Assembly: GCA_017465505.1 (NCBI GenBank)
Contig: JAFTWB010000006.1
Span: 124,001-188,000 of the forward strand
Reading direction: 5' to 3'
DNA: 64,000 bases
From: Clostridia bacterium
GTDB taxonomy: Bacteria; Bacillota; Clostridia; Oscillospirales; Acutalibacteraceae
The notes beneath the pieces are model-generated. The model had not been told where the DNA came from, did no database searches, and worked only from the letters and a program-made list of their open reading frames with translations. A program made the translations under genes and the position numbers. This document shows, in pieces, positions 6,544 to 14,496 of the stretch (position 1 is its first letter; each line of letters starts with the position of its first letter).

Positions 6544-7706
6544 TGGATTACGGAAGATTTTTGAACAATACAATTTCTTCTGTAAAGCCGTCAGGTATCA
6601 GGAAGTTTTTTGATATTGTAAACGAGATGGAGGATGTAATCTCTCTCTCAGTTGGCGAGCCCGATTTCAGAACCCCCTGGCACGTCCGTCAGGCAGGTAT
6701 CGAGTCCCTTAAATCAGGCAAAACCTGGTATACTCCCAACAGAGGTTACAAAACCCTCCGTGAAGAAATTGCTTCATTTTTAAAGAGAAAATACTCTCTT
6801 ACATATAACCCCGACACCGAGATTCTTGTTACAGTAGGTGGCAGTGAGGCTCTGGACGTTGCAATCCGTTGCCTTGCAAATCCCGAGGACGAGATTCTTA
6901 TTCATCAGCCTTCTTTTGTATGCTATGAGCCTCTTACCGCTATGACAGGAGCAAAGGCGGTGGTTATCAACACAAAGGCAGAAAACAGCTTCCGCTTAAA
7001 GCCCGAAGAGCTTGAGGCGGCTATTACTCCTGCTTCAAAGGTGCTGATTCTTTCTTATCCCAATAATCCCACAGGTGCTATTATGGATAAAGAAGACCTT
7101 GAGGCTATTGCCGAGGTTTGTAAAAAACACGACCTCTTTGTAATCTCCGACGAGATTTACAGTGAGCTTACTTATGGGCAGAATCACGTTTCAATCGCTT
7201 CTCTTCAGGGGATGGCTGAGCGTACTGTTGTAATCAACGGCTTTTCAAAGGCTTACGCAATGACAGGCTGGCGTCTTGGCTATGCCACAGGCCCTGCTCC
7301 TGTTTTAGAGCAGATGACAAAGCTTCATCAGTATTGCATTATGTCTGCACCTACAACTGCACAGTGGGCTGCTATCGAGGCTTTGAGAAACGGTGACAGC
7401 GACATTGAGGAAATGCGTGCAGATTACGAAATGCGTCGCCGTCTTGTGGTTGGCAGATTCAACGCTATGGGCCTTACTTGTTTTGAGCCAAAGGGTGCAT
7501 TCTATTGCTTCCCCTCTATTAAATCCACAGGTCTTACATCTGAGGAGTTCTGTACTCGTCTTTTAAACGCAAAAGGTGTTGCGGTTGTACCCGGGGACGC
7601 CTTCGGTGAATGTGGCGAGGGACACGTCCGCGTGTCTTATTCCTACTCACTTAATCACCTTAAAGAAGCCTTGAAACGCATTGAAGAATTTTTAAAGGAG
7701 CTTTAA
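6543..7706 (+). CDS. PLP-dependent aminotransferase, class I/II (PatA/AspC-like)
   Basis: A 387-residue fold-type I aminotransferase. It shows the substrate-pocket SVGEPDF, the GG-S-EAL cofactor-phosphate loop, the YPNNPTGA motif, the PLP-binding D/Y pair in SDEIYSEL, and the Schiff-base lysine in GFSKAYAMTGWRLGY (residue ~237). It is close to the family containing B. subtilis PatA and aspartate/aromatic aminotransferases; the amino donor cannot be fixed from sequence. A GTG five codons upstream is in frame, but the ATG overlapping the regulator's stop (TGATG) is the likelier start. It is translationally coupled to the Lrp-type gene; ispE begins directly after its stop. Confidence 0.88.
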   Translation: MDYGRFLNNTISSVKPSGIRKFFDIVNEMEDVISLSVGEPDFRTPWHVRQAGIESLKSGKTWYTPNRGYKTLREEIASFLKRKYSLTYNPDTEILVTVGGSEALDVAIRCLANPEDEILIHQPSFVCYEPLTAMTGAKAVVINTKAENSFRLKPEELEAAITPASKVLILSYPNNPTGAIMDKEDLEAIAEVCKKHDLFVISDEIYSELTYGQNHVSIASLQGMAERTVVINGFSKAYAMTGWRLGYATGPAPVLEQMTKLHQYCIMSAPTTAQWAAIEALRNGDSDIEEMRADYEMRRRLVVGRFNAMGLTCFEPKGAFYCFPSIKSTGLTSEEFCTRLLNAKGVAVVPGDAFGECGEGHVRVSYSYSLNHLKEALKRIEEFLKEL

Positions 7707-7707
7707 T

Positions 7708-8577
7708 ATGACCTTTAAAGCAAACGCACCTGCAAAAATCAATCTGACCCTTGATATTTTAGGCAAACGCCCTGACGGTTATCACGATGTAGCTATGCTT
7801 ATGCAGGCTGTTTCTCTCTCAGATACAGTTGAGCTTACCCTTACAGATAAGGAAAATATCGAGATTTCCTGCTCAGACCCTGCTATCCCCACAGATAGCC
7901 GCAATATCGTTTATAAAGTGGCTGACGCCTTCTTTAAAACAACCGGAATCAAAAACACAGGCGTGTCCATTTATATCCAAAAAGTTATTCCTTGTGAAGC
8001 AGGTCTTGCAGGGGGAAGTGCTGATGGTGCCGCAACCTTAAGACTTCTTAACATCGCCTTTGACGCTCACTTAAGCGACAAAGAGCTTTGTGAGGTAGGA
8101 GCAAAGGTAGGTGCGGATATTCCTTTTTGTATTCTTGGTGGCACAAGGCTTGCTACAGGTACAGGCACTACTCTTAACAAAGTCCGCTCTATGCCCAAAT
8201 GCTTTATTGTTATTGTTAAGCCTGAGATTTCTGTGTCTACAAGAGAGGCTTACGCTCTGGCGGATAACAGACAGGGTATAAGGATAAAATACACTGATTA
8301 TTGCAAGCAAATGCTTTATAGCGGTGATTTGTCAGGTGTTTGTTCCACTCTTCATAATGATTTTGAGGAAGTCCTTAACCTCAGTGAAATCAACGACATC
8401 AAAGCGGCTATGTATAAAGCAAAAGCCCTTGGAGCGGCTATGAGCGGCTCGGGCTCTGCTGTTTTCGGTATTTTCAGAAATGAGCGAAAAGCTCAGAAAT
8501 GTATTGATGTTTTAAAGCAGACCTATTCTAAGGTCTACTTAACTGTGCCTGTTTCCAAGGGTGCAGAGATTATCTGA
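7708..8577 (+). CDS. ispE: 4-diphosphocytidyl-2-C-methyl-D-erythritol kinase
   Basis: Phosphorylates CDP-methylerythritol in the non-mevalonate (MEP) pathway to isopentenyl diphosphate; cytoplasmic GHMP kinase. The 289-residue protein has the N-terminal APAKINLTLDILGKRPDGYH, the ATP-binding PCEAGLAGGSADGAATL loop and the C-terminal AAMSGSGSAVFG motif, all in the usual order and spacing. It starts one base after the aminotransferase stop, with AAGGAG just upstream. In many Firmicutes ispE precedes purR or spoIIR; here spoIIR follows. Confidence 0.95.
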   Translation: MTFKANAPAKINLTLDILGKRPDGYHDVAMLMQAVSLSDTVELTLTDKENIEISCSDPAIPTDSRNIVYKVADAFFKTTGIKNTGVSIYIQKVIPCEAGLAGGSADGAATLRLLNIAFDAHLSDKELCEVGAKVGADIPFCILGGTRLATGTGTTLNKVRSMPKCFIVIVKPEISVSTREAYALADNRQGIRIKYTDYCKQMLYSGDLSGVCSTLHNDFEEVLNLSEINDIKAAMYKAKALGAAMSGSGSAVFGIFRNERKAQKCIDVLKQTYSKVYLTVPVSKGAEII

Positions 8578-8592
8578 ATACTTTTAACCAAG

Positions 8593-8634
8593 CCTGCCTA
8601 TAATCAGGGTAAATACTGATTGAGGCAGGTTTTT
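8593..8634 (+). terminator. Terminator-like hairpin that also holds the spoIIR ribosome binding site
   Basis: CCTGCCT (8593-8599) pairs with AGGCAGG (8623-8629) and is extended inwards by AATCAG/CTGATT; five T residues follow. The 3' arm AGGCAGG is the only ribosome binding site-like sequence ahead of the spoIIR ATG at 8639, so the stem would both end the ispE transcript and mask the spoIIR start in any readthrough RNA. Confidence 0.75.
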
Positions 8635-8638
8635 ACAA

Positions 8639-9235
8639 ATGAAAAAACTTTTTAAATCCATACTATTTGCCCTTGTTGTTACTTCGCTCTTTACATTTTT
8701 GCCTTTTGAGCGTGAGTGCAGAGCCATAAGCAAAGAAGTTCTGCGTATTCATATTCTGGCGGATTCCGATTCTGAGCGTGACCAGAATCTTAAGCTTAAG
8801 GTGAGAGATTCTATCCTTAACGTTACGGAAGATTTATATTCAGATGTGGCTTCAAAAGAAGAAGCTATCAGACTCACCGAGAAAAACCTCAGCTCAATAA
8901 TCAAAACCGCCGAGAATACACTGAGAGAAAACGGTTGCAACAAACCTGTCAGTGCAGAAATCTGCAATATGGATTTTGATATCCGCAATTACGGAGATAT
9001 TACAATGCCCAGCGGTAACTATACCGCTTTGAGGGTGAAAATCGGCAGCGGAGAAGGCAAAAACTGGTGGTGCGTAATGTATCCGTCCCTTTGCCTTTAT
9101 ACTTCAGGTGACTCAAAAAACCTTGAAGATGAGCTCAGCGACAAGCAATATGAATTTATAAGCGATACTCCGAAATACGAATTTAAGTTCAGAATTTTGG
9201 AATATTTTGATTATTTTTGCAATTTATTTGGCTGA
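8639..9235 (+). CDS. spoIIR: Stage II sporulation protein R
   Basis: A secreted forespore signal protein that activates the SpoIIGA protease across the septum and so triggers pro-sigma-E processing in the mother cell. The 198 residues start with a signal peptide (about 1-29). The family core follows: VLRIHILADSDSERDQNLKLKVRD, the NYGDITMPSGNYTALRVKIG block and GKNWWCVMYPSLC. The length is slightly below the B. subtilis protein. Its partners spoIIGA and sigE lie in this window at 30.9-32.5 kb. Its ribosome binding site lies inside the preceding hairpin. Confidence 0.93.
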   Translation: MKKLFKSILFALVVTSLFTFLPFERECRAISKEVLRIHILADSDSERDQNLKLKVRDSILNVTEDLYSDVASKEEAIRLTEKNLSSIIKTAENTLRENGCNKPVSAEICNMDFDIRNYGDITMPSGNYTALRVKIGSGEGKNWWCVMYPSLCLYTSGDSKNLEDELSDKQYEFISDTPKYEFKFRILEYFDYFCNLFG

Positions 9236-9259
9236 GTGTACGGATTTCGGTACACAGCT
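9236..9259 (+). terminator. Short hairpin after spoIIR
   Basis: GTGTAC (9236-9241) pairs with GTACAC (9250-9255) around an 8-base loop, overlapping the spoIIR stop region; the sequence agctttt follows. It is a weak terminator candidate. Confidence 0.4.
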
Positions 9260-9261
9260 TT

Positions 9262-9270
9262 TGATATAAT
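9262..9270 (+). promoter_or_regulatory. Extended -10 promoter, probable original addB promoter
   Basis: TG-a-TATAAT (9262-9270) with no good -35. It is immediately followed by CCCACAGAAAGGG (9272-9284). The same 13 bases recur at 11136-11148, directly ahead of the addB ribosome binding site. Before the insertion this -10 would have stood about 35 bases from the addB start. Confidence 0.5.
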
Positions 9271-9271
9271 A

Positions 9272-9284
9272 CCCACAGAAAGGG
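9272..9284 (+). repeat. Left 13-base direct repeat of the insertion
   Basis: CCCACAGAAAGGG, identical to 11136-11148. The two copies lie exactly outside the outer inverted ends and read as a target-site duplication. Typical IS30 duplications are only 2-3 bases, so this length points to a different outer element. Confidence 0.65.
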
Positions 9285-9430
9285 CCTTGATTGCCAAAGT
9301 GAAGTTAGGATTTTAGGGGTAAAAAAAGAGAAAAACCCGAAGTTCACTATGACAAAAGGTGTGGTGTTAAGAAAAGATGTTTCTAGATTTTCAGAGCCTG
9401 AGGTAGCCGACACCGACGAAGTTGGCATGA

Positions 9431-9551
9431 CCTTGACAGGTTGGTGATGAAAATGCTACGCTTAGAAACCGAAGGTAAAGGACAGATGTTTCTGAGTTTC
9501 CGTCGCCTTCGGTAAAAACACAACAGCATTTTCATCAGCGTTCTGTCAAGG
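9431..9551 (+). repeat. Long interrupted palindrome upstream of the transposase
   Basis: Three nested arms pair in register: CCTTGACAG (9431-9439) with 9543-9551, TGATGAAAATGCT (9445-9457) with 9525-9537, and ACCGAAGG (9468-9475) with 9506-9513. Together they form a ~120-base stem-loop just outside the inner left inverted repeat. It could be a small mobile element of its own or a structure limiting transposase expression. Confidence 0.75.
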
Positions 9552-9577
9552 TTGGCGGCGGATATGATAAAATTTAA

Positions 9578-9592
9578 GCGGTTACTATCTGC
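9578..9592 (+). repeat. Inner left inverted repeat of the IS30 unit
   Basis: GCGGTTACTATCTGC, complementary with one mismatch to 10912-10926 downstream of the transposase gene. It lies 16 bases ahead of the transposase start, the position expected for an IS30-family end. Confidence 0.65.
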
Positions 9593-9607
9593 AGAAAGCA
9601 GGTGGAT

Positions 9608-10900
9608 ATGAGTCGCTTGACATTAGCTGAAAGAATAGCCATCGAGTGTGGCATATACGAAAAACTAAAGCTTAGTGAAATAGCTAAGAAAATAGGTAAA
9701 TCTCCCGAAACAGTATCCAGAGAAATTCGGACAAATCGAACATTAGCCCCTGGAGAACATCACTTCGGAAAAGATTGTCGTTTTGCCGGAGCATGTAAAA
9801 CTAAAGGCTTGTGCGGTAAAGAGAAATGCTACAAGCATTGTGTAACCTGCCATGAACACGATTGCAGAGAACTTTGCACAAGATACAACAATGCTCCTTG
9901 CACAAAAATCTCCAAACCGCCATATGTCTGCAACACCTGTGAACGCAGAAGAAAATGCAAAGCCGACAGAGTATATTACATTGCCCAACAAGCAGATGCA
10001 TTGGCAAAGCGAAGATATTCTGATTCACGAAGTCATATACAGACCAGAGGACAAGCTTTGGAAAGATTGGATGAATTAGTAACTCCGCTGATTCTCAAAG
10101 GACAGCCTTTGACGCATATATTTTCAGAACATGCCGATGAACTTTGCGTTTCACAACGCACACTTTATCGTTACATCGACCAAGGTGCATTAAGTGTCAA
10201 CAATATTGACCTCAGACGAAAAGTAGGCTACAAGCCGAGAAAAAAGAAGAAAGAAGTATCGGAAAGCTTTCTGAACAAAGAGTTCAGAAAAAACAGAAGT
10301 TATGCTGACTATCTGAAATATATCGAAAAACATCCTGATACCCCTGTTGTTCAAATGGATACTGTTAAAGGGTGTCGTGAGCAAGGTAAAAGACTTCTGA
10401 CACTTCATTTCTGTGAAACACATATGATGCTTATGCTTTTGATGCGTGATGGTAAAGCCGATACCGTAGTGGAACAGTTTGATATGCTTACGGGACTGCT
10501 TGGAGTTGAGAAATTCAACAAAGTGTTTCCGATTATACTGACAGACAATGGTGCTGAATTTATGCACACAAGAGAGTTGGAAACAACCGATGATGGGAAA
10601 AAACGGACGAAAATATTCTATTGTGATGCTCAGGCATCATGGCAGAAACCACAGATTGAAAAAAATCACGAATTTATTCGTTATGTATTGCCGAAAGGTA
10701 AATCTCTGAGTCCTTATACACAGGATGATATGATTGTCCTTATGAACAATATCAACAGTGTGAAAAGAGAGTCACTGGGTGGTCTTTCTCCCTATGAAGT
10801 CACCAAAGACAAAAATGTTTTGCTGTTGATGAATTTGATGGGATTACACAAACTACCCGCAGATGAGGTTAGCTTAACCCCGAATCTGCTGAAACGATAA
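9608..10900 (+). CDS. IS30-family transposase
   Basis: A 430-residue DDE transposase. The N-terminal HTH (LTLAERIAIECGIYEKLKLSEIAKKIGKSPETVSREI) is typical of IS30. A Cys/His-rich stretch follows (residues ~55-120, many C-x2-C and C-x4-C pairs), then the catalytic core: first Asp in VVQMDTVKG, second Asp in ILTDNGAEF, and the Glu in QKPQIEKNHEFIR. The ATG at 9608 has AGG about 5 bases upstream; an in-frame GTG two codons earlier is possible. The gene looks intact. The cysteine cluster is richer than in IS30 itself and fits the longer clostridial branch. Confidence 0.9.
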   Translation: MSRLTLAERIAIECGIYEKLKLSEIAKKIGKSPETVSREIRTNRTLAPGEHHFGKDCRFAGACKTKGLCGKEKCYKHCVTCHEHDCRELCTRYNNAPCTKISKPPYVCNTCERRRKCKADRVYYIAQQADALAKRRYSDSRSHIQTRGQALERLDELVTPLILKGQPLTHIFSEHADELCVSQRTLYRYIDQGALSVNNIDLRRKVGYKPRKKKKEVSESFLNKEFRKNRSYADYLKYIEKHPDTPVVQMDTVKGCREQGKRLLTLHFCETHMMLMLLMRDGKADTVVEQFDMLTGLLGVEKFNKVFPIILTDNGAEFMHTRELETTDDGKKRTKIFYCDAQASWQKPQIEKNHEFIRYVLPKGKSLSPYTQDDMIVLMNNINSVKRESLGGLSPYEVTKDKNVLLLMNLMGLHKLPADEVSLTPNLLKR

Positions 10901-10911
10901 CTTAAACAAAA

Positions 10912-10926
10912 GCAGATAGTGACCGC
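10912..10926 (+). repeat. Inner right inverted repeat of the IS30 unit
   Basis: GCAGATAGTGACCGC, complementary to 9578-9592 with one mismatch, 11 bases after the transposase stop. Confidence 0.65.
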
Positions 10927-11135
10927 AACATATATTTAGCTAAGGCAGGTTGCGTTCACTTTGACAAAACGAGGTTCGGGTCTGTCTGTTTTGTTATGCC
11001 AAAACAGCAGTGCGATATATTTAATTTTAGCTTTTTTGAGCAATTAACGCTCTTAAAAATTACAAAAATACGGCTCATTTGAAATTTTGAAGTACCCTTA
11101 AGATATTTACTCTAACTTCACTTTTTCATTTAAGC
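10927..11135 (+). other. Right flank of the insertion, non-coding
   Basis: No gene is seen here. It holds two small hairpins (CTGTTTT/AAAACAG near 10985-11010 and GAGC/GCTC near 11038-11052) and the outer right inverted end (11112-11135). A possible outward promoter reads TTGAAA (11079-11084), 17 bases, GATATT (11102-11107), pointing into addB. This may restore expression of addBA after the insertion separated it from its old -10 region. Confidence 0.4.
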
Positions 11136-11148
11136 CCCACAGAAAGGG
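11136..11148 (+). repeat. Right 13-base direct repeat of the insertion
   Basis: Second copy of CCCACAGAAAGGG. It runs into GGGGAG, the ribosome binding site of addB (start 11158). Confidence 0.65.
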
Positions 11149-11157
11149 GAGAGTTTT

Positions 11158-14100
11158 ATGCTAAAACTGATTTACGGCAGAAGCAAAAGCGGTAAAACAA
11201 CATATATAAATAAAAAAGTCTGCGACCTTGCCACAGCAGGTGAGAACAGAATTTTGGTAATAGTACCTGATCAGATTACATTTGAAACCGAGAGAGCTTA
11301 CCTTAGCCTTCTTGGAGCAAAGCTTTCTCAGAATGTGCTTGTTCTGGGGTTTTCCCGACTTTGCGACTATGTCTTTGAAACCACGGGAGCAATCCGCAAA
11401 GCTCCTGCCGATGAGCAGACAAAGGCTCTTCTGATGAGCGTGGCTCTTGAAGAGGTTAAGGACAACCTTTCTCTTTACGCAGACAAGGCGCTAAGCCCTG
11501 AGCTTTCCAAGCTTATGCTCAGTGCCCGAAAGGAGCTCAGCCTTTCAGGCAATACCGCCCAAAAGGTGCTGGAAATTATAGATTCTGCGGACTCTCTTAC
11601 CGCCTCTAAACTTAAAGATATTTATCTTGCAAGCGAGGCTATGGACACTCTCCTTACAGAGTCTTTTGAAGACCCCGACGCAGAGCTTAGTATTGTTTCA
11701 GACCTTCTGAGAATCCGACCTGTTTTTGAAGAGTATCACATTTTCATTGACTCTTATTTAAGTTTTACTGCTCCCGAGGTAGAAGCCATAGCTAGCCTTA
11801 TGTCCCAGTGCCGTGATATTTACGTTGCACTTTCTTACGACGGCATTTCAGAGGACGGCATATTCTCAATTTCTCAACAAACCGCTTCCAAGCTTAAAAG
11901 ATTAGCTCAAAGCGAAAACCTTAAAATTGATGAGCCCGTACTTTGTACTTATGACGGATTCTTTGCAAATGAGGATTTATCTCATCTTGAGCAGAATATC
12001 TTTATGCCTTATAAAGAAACCTTCCATAAAAAGGCAGAAAACATAACTGTTTACCGAGGCAAGGACAGATACGAAGAAATTGACTTTGTAGCCCGAGAAA
12101 TCCGCCGACTTATCATCGACTGTAAGTGCAGATTCAGCGAAATCGCCGTTGTGGGCAGGGATTTAAGCAAATATTCGGGTATTATCTCAACTGTTTTTGA
12201 TAAATACGAAATTTCCTATTTTGCCGATAAGCCCCACGATATTTCCTCAAAACCATTGATTAAACTTCTTTCTGCCTGCTTTAATTGTGTTCTGGGCGGT
12301 TTTGATAAGGATGACGTGCTGAGCCTTCTCAAAACAGGCCTTACCAAAGCTGAGAATAAGGATATATCCGTTTTTGAAAATTACATTTACATCTGGCAGC
12401 TTAATCATAGCTCTCTTTTCAAAGAGTTTACCGAAAATCCCCGTGGCTTTACAGATAAATTTACCTTTGATGATTTGGATAACCTTAAACGTGCCGAAGA
12501 AGTGCGTAAGCTTGTGGTAAATAACCTTAATGATTTCAAAGAAAACTACGCAGGTAAAACCGCAAAAGAAATCTGCCAAGGCCTTTACTCACTGCTTATT
12601 AACCTTGGCACAGATAAAAAGCTTCTGGAGCTTGCCGATAAACTTGAGGTGTGGGATGAGGTAGCTTATTCTTCAGAGCAGATAAGGCTATGGGAGATTT
12701 TCACCGATACCTTGGACAGAACCTGTAACGTAATAGGTGAGAGAGAGCTTACCTTAAAACGCTTCTTTGACCTTTTTAATCTCCAGCTCAGCCTTACTGA
12801 TATTTCCTTTATCCCAAAGGCTCTGGATCAGGTAATAGTTGGTGATATCGAAAGACTCCGTCTTGGGGGTAAAAAATACGTTTTTGTTATCGGTGCGATA
12901 GAGTCTGAGTTTCCAAAAATCAACACCGGTGGCGGACTTTTCACACAGGGTGAGAGAAGCGAGCTTTCTCGCCTTAATATTCTTGAAGAAGCTGACGACG
13001 AGTATAATGCAAACAGAGAGCTTTACCTCTGCTACTATGCTCTCACCAGTGCTTCTAATAAGCTTTTTGTCAGCTTTCCTGCCGCTGAGCTTAACGGCGA
13101 GGTGAAGTCTTTCTCTTCCATTATTACAGAGTTAGATTCACTTTTTCCCGATGTCAGCCATCGTACACGTTTTACGGAAAATACAGCAGATTTACTGTGG
13201 GCAAAAAATCCTTCTTACGATTTTTTTGCGGCAAGAGCTAAGTTTTTCGATAACATTACCAACGCTTTAAGGGACTATTATACCGAAAACGACGAATATA
13301 AAGACAGGCTCAAAAGCCTTCAGAATGTTATTGACAGTAAAACGAAATTCAACATAAAAGATAAGAAAATCGCAGAAAAGCTTTTTGGCAAGGATTTGCA
13401 CCTTTCTGCCTCTAAAATCGAAAAATACCACCTCTGCCGATTCTCCTATTTCTGTCAGTACGGACTCAGAGCAGGAGAGAGGCGTAAAGCCTCAATCGAC
13501 GCCTTGGAGTATGGCTCTTTTGTCCATTACATTCTGGAAAAATTCTTCTCATCTTTTGAAAAAAGCGATTACAGCTTACTCAGTGATGAGAAAATTCAGG
13601 ATTTTGTAACAGGTATATGCGTTCAGTACTCAAAGCTTCATTTCGGCGGTCTTGACACTAAATCCGCCCGATTCAATTTCCTTTTCGAATCTGTCAAGGA
13701 AGCTTCCTTCGTGCTTATCAGCCATATTATAGATGAACTTTCCCAAAGTGACTTTACACCTGTGGACTTTGAGCTTGATATCGGCAAGGATATCTCTGCT
13801 TACAGATTGGAGCTTGGGGACAATTTAAGCGTAACAGTTACAGGTAAGGTGGACCGTGCTGATATTTTACAACGTGACGGTAAGGCGTACATCCGCATAG
13901 TTGACTACAAAACAGGCACAAAGGTCTTTAATCTTTCCGATGTTTTATACGGTCTTAATCTGCAAATGCTTTTGTACCTTTCTGTTATCAAAAACAAAGG
14001 AAATGAAAGATATTCAGGTGAAGTTGTGCCTGCGGGTGTGCTTTATATGCCTGCTTTTGTGCCCACTCTGGATATGGCAAGTGACTCAACAGGTGAAGAA

Positions 14101-14496
14101 ATCTTGGCAGAAAGAAACAAAAAGCTTAAAATGAACGGAATTCTTCTTAACGACGAAGCTGTGCTTGATTCAATGGATAAAAACTTAAAGGGTATGTATA
14201 TCCCTGTTTCTATGGGAACAAAGGGCCTCAAAGGTACAGATAACCTTGCAACCTTAGAAGAGTTCGGAGCGGTTTTTGCCCATATAGACAAGCTTATAGG
14301 AGATATGGCACTGGAGCTTTCAAAGGGTAACGTAGACGCATACCCGGCGTCAGTTTCTTATGACGCCTGTCAGTATTGCCCGTATTCCTCAGTTTGTATC
14401 GGCAGAAACGAGGCAGACACAAAACGAATCTTCAAGCTTGACAGAGAAGAAATTTTAAAAGAACTGGGACTTAACAGAGAGGAGGCAGACAAATGA
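11158..14496 (+). CDS. addB: ATP-dependent helicase/nuclease subunit B
   Basis: Subunit B of the AddAB (RexAB) complex, which unwinds and resects double-strand breaks for RecA-dependent repair and recognises Chi. The 1112-residue protein begins with the Walker A-like GRSKSGKTTY (residues ~7-16) and LVIVPDQITFETERAY, typical of AddB. The C-terminal nuclease domain shows IRIVDYKTGTK. Cysteines in YHLCRFSYFC and DACQYCPYSSVC match the iron-sulfur cluster of AddB. GGGGAG precedes the ATG. The 3' end overlaps addA by 4 bases (ATGA). The element upstream has cut the gene from its apparent original promoter. Confidence 0.95.
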   Translation: MLKLIYGRSKSGKTTYINKKVCDLATAGENRILVIVPDQITFETERAYLSLLGAKLSQNVLVLGFSRLCDYVFETTGAIRKAPADEQTKALLMSVALEEVKDNLSLYADKALSPELSKLMLSARKELSLSGNTAQKVLEIIDSADSLTASKLKDIYLASEAMDTLLTESFEDPDAELSIVSDLLRIRPVFEEYHIFIDSYLSFTAPEVEAIASLMSQCRDIYVALSYDGISEDGIFSISQQTASKLKRLAQSENLKIDEPVLCTYDGFFANEDLSHLEQNIFMPYKETFHKKAENITVYRGKDRYEEIDFVAREIRRLIIDCKCRFSEIAVVGRDLSKYSGIISTVFDKYEISYFADKPHDISSKPLIKLLSACFNCVLGGFDKDDVLSLLKTGLTKAENKDISVFENYIYIWQLNHSSLFKEFTENPRGFTDKFTFDDLDNLKRAEEVRKLVVNNLNDFKENYAGKTAKEICQGLYSLLINLGTDKKLLELADKLEVWDEVAYSSEQIRLWEIFTDTLDRTCNVIGERELTLKRFFDLFNLQLSLTDISFIPKALDQVIVGDIERLRLGGKKYVFVIGAIESEFPKINTGGGLFTQGERSELSRLNILEEADDEYNANRELYLCYYALTSASNKLFVSFPAAELNGEVKSFSSIITELDSLFPDVSHRTRFTENTADLLWAKNPSYDFFAARAKFFDNITNALRDYYTENDEYKDRLKSLQNVIDSKTKFNIKDKKIAEKLFGKDLHLSASKIEKYHLCRFSYFCQYGLRAGERRKASIDALEYGSFVHYILEKFFSSFEKSDYSLLSDEKIQDFVTGICVQYSKLHFGGLDTKSARFNFLFESVKEASFVLISHIIDELSQSDFTPVDFELDIGKDISAYRLELGDNLSVTVTGKVDRADILQRDGKAYIRIVDYKTGTKVFNLSDVLYGLNLQMLLYLSVIKNKGNERYSGEVVPAGVLYMPAFVPTLDMASDSTGEEILAERNKKLKMNGILLNDEAVLDSMDKNLKGMYIPVSMGTKGLKGTDNLATLEEFGAVFAHIDKLIGDMALELSKGNVDAYPASVSYDACQYCPYSSVCIGRNEADTKRIFKLDREEILKELGLNREEADK

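Larger units (their letters stand above)
9285..11135 (+). mobile_element. Composite insertion carrying an IS30-type transposase
   Basis: The outer limits are suggested by imperfect inverted ends of about 24 bases (9285-9308 and 11112-11135, sharing AAAGTGAAGTTAG), directly bounded by 13-base direct repeats CCCACAGAAAGGG (9272-9284 and 11136-11148). Inside, a second inverted pair flanks the transposase gene: GCGGTTACTATCTGC (9578-9592) and GCAGATAGTGACCGC (10912-10926), one mismatch. The inner unit (about 1.35 kb) has the normal size of an IS30 element. The outer unit is 1851 bases. Direct copies of GTTCACT-t/a-TGACAAAA also occur on both sides (near 9344 and 10945). The insertion may be an IS30 element inside an older element, or one long element. 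Confidence 0.7.
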
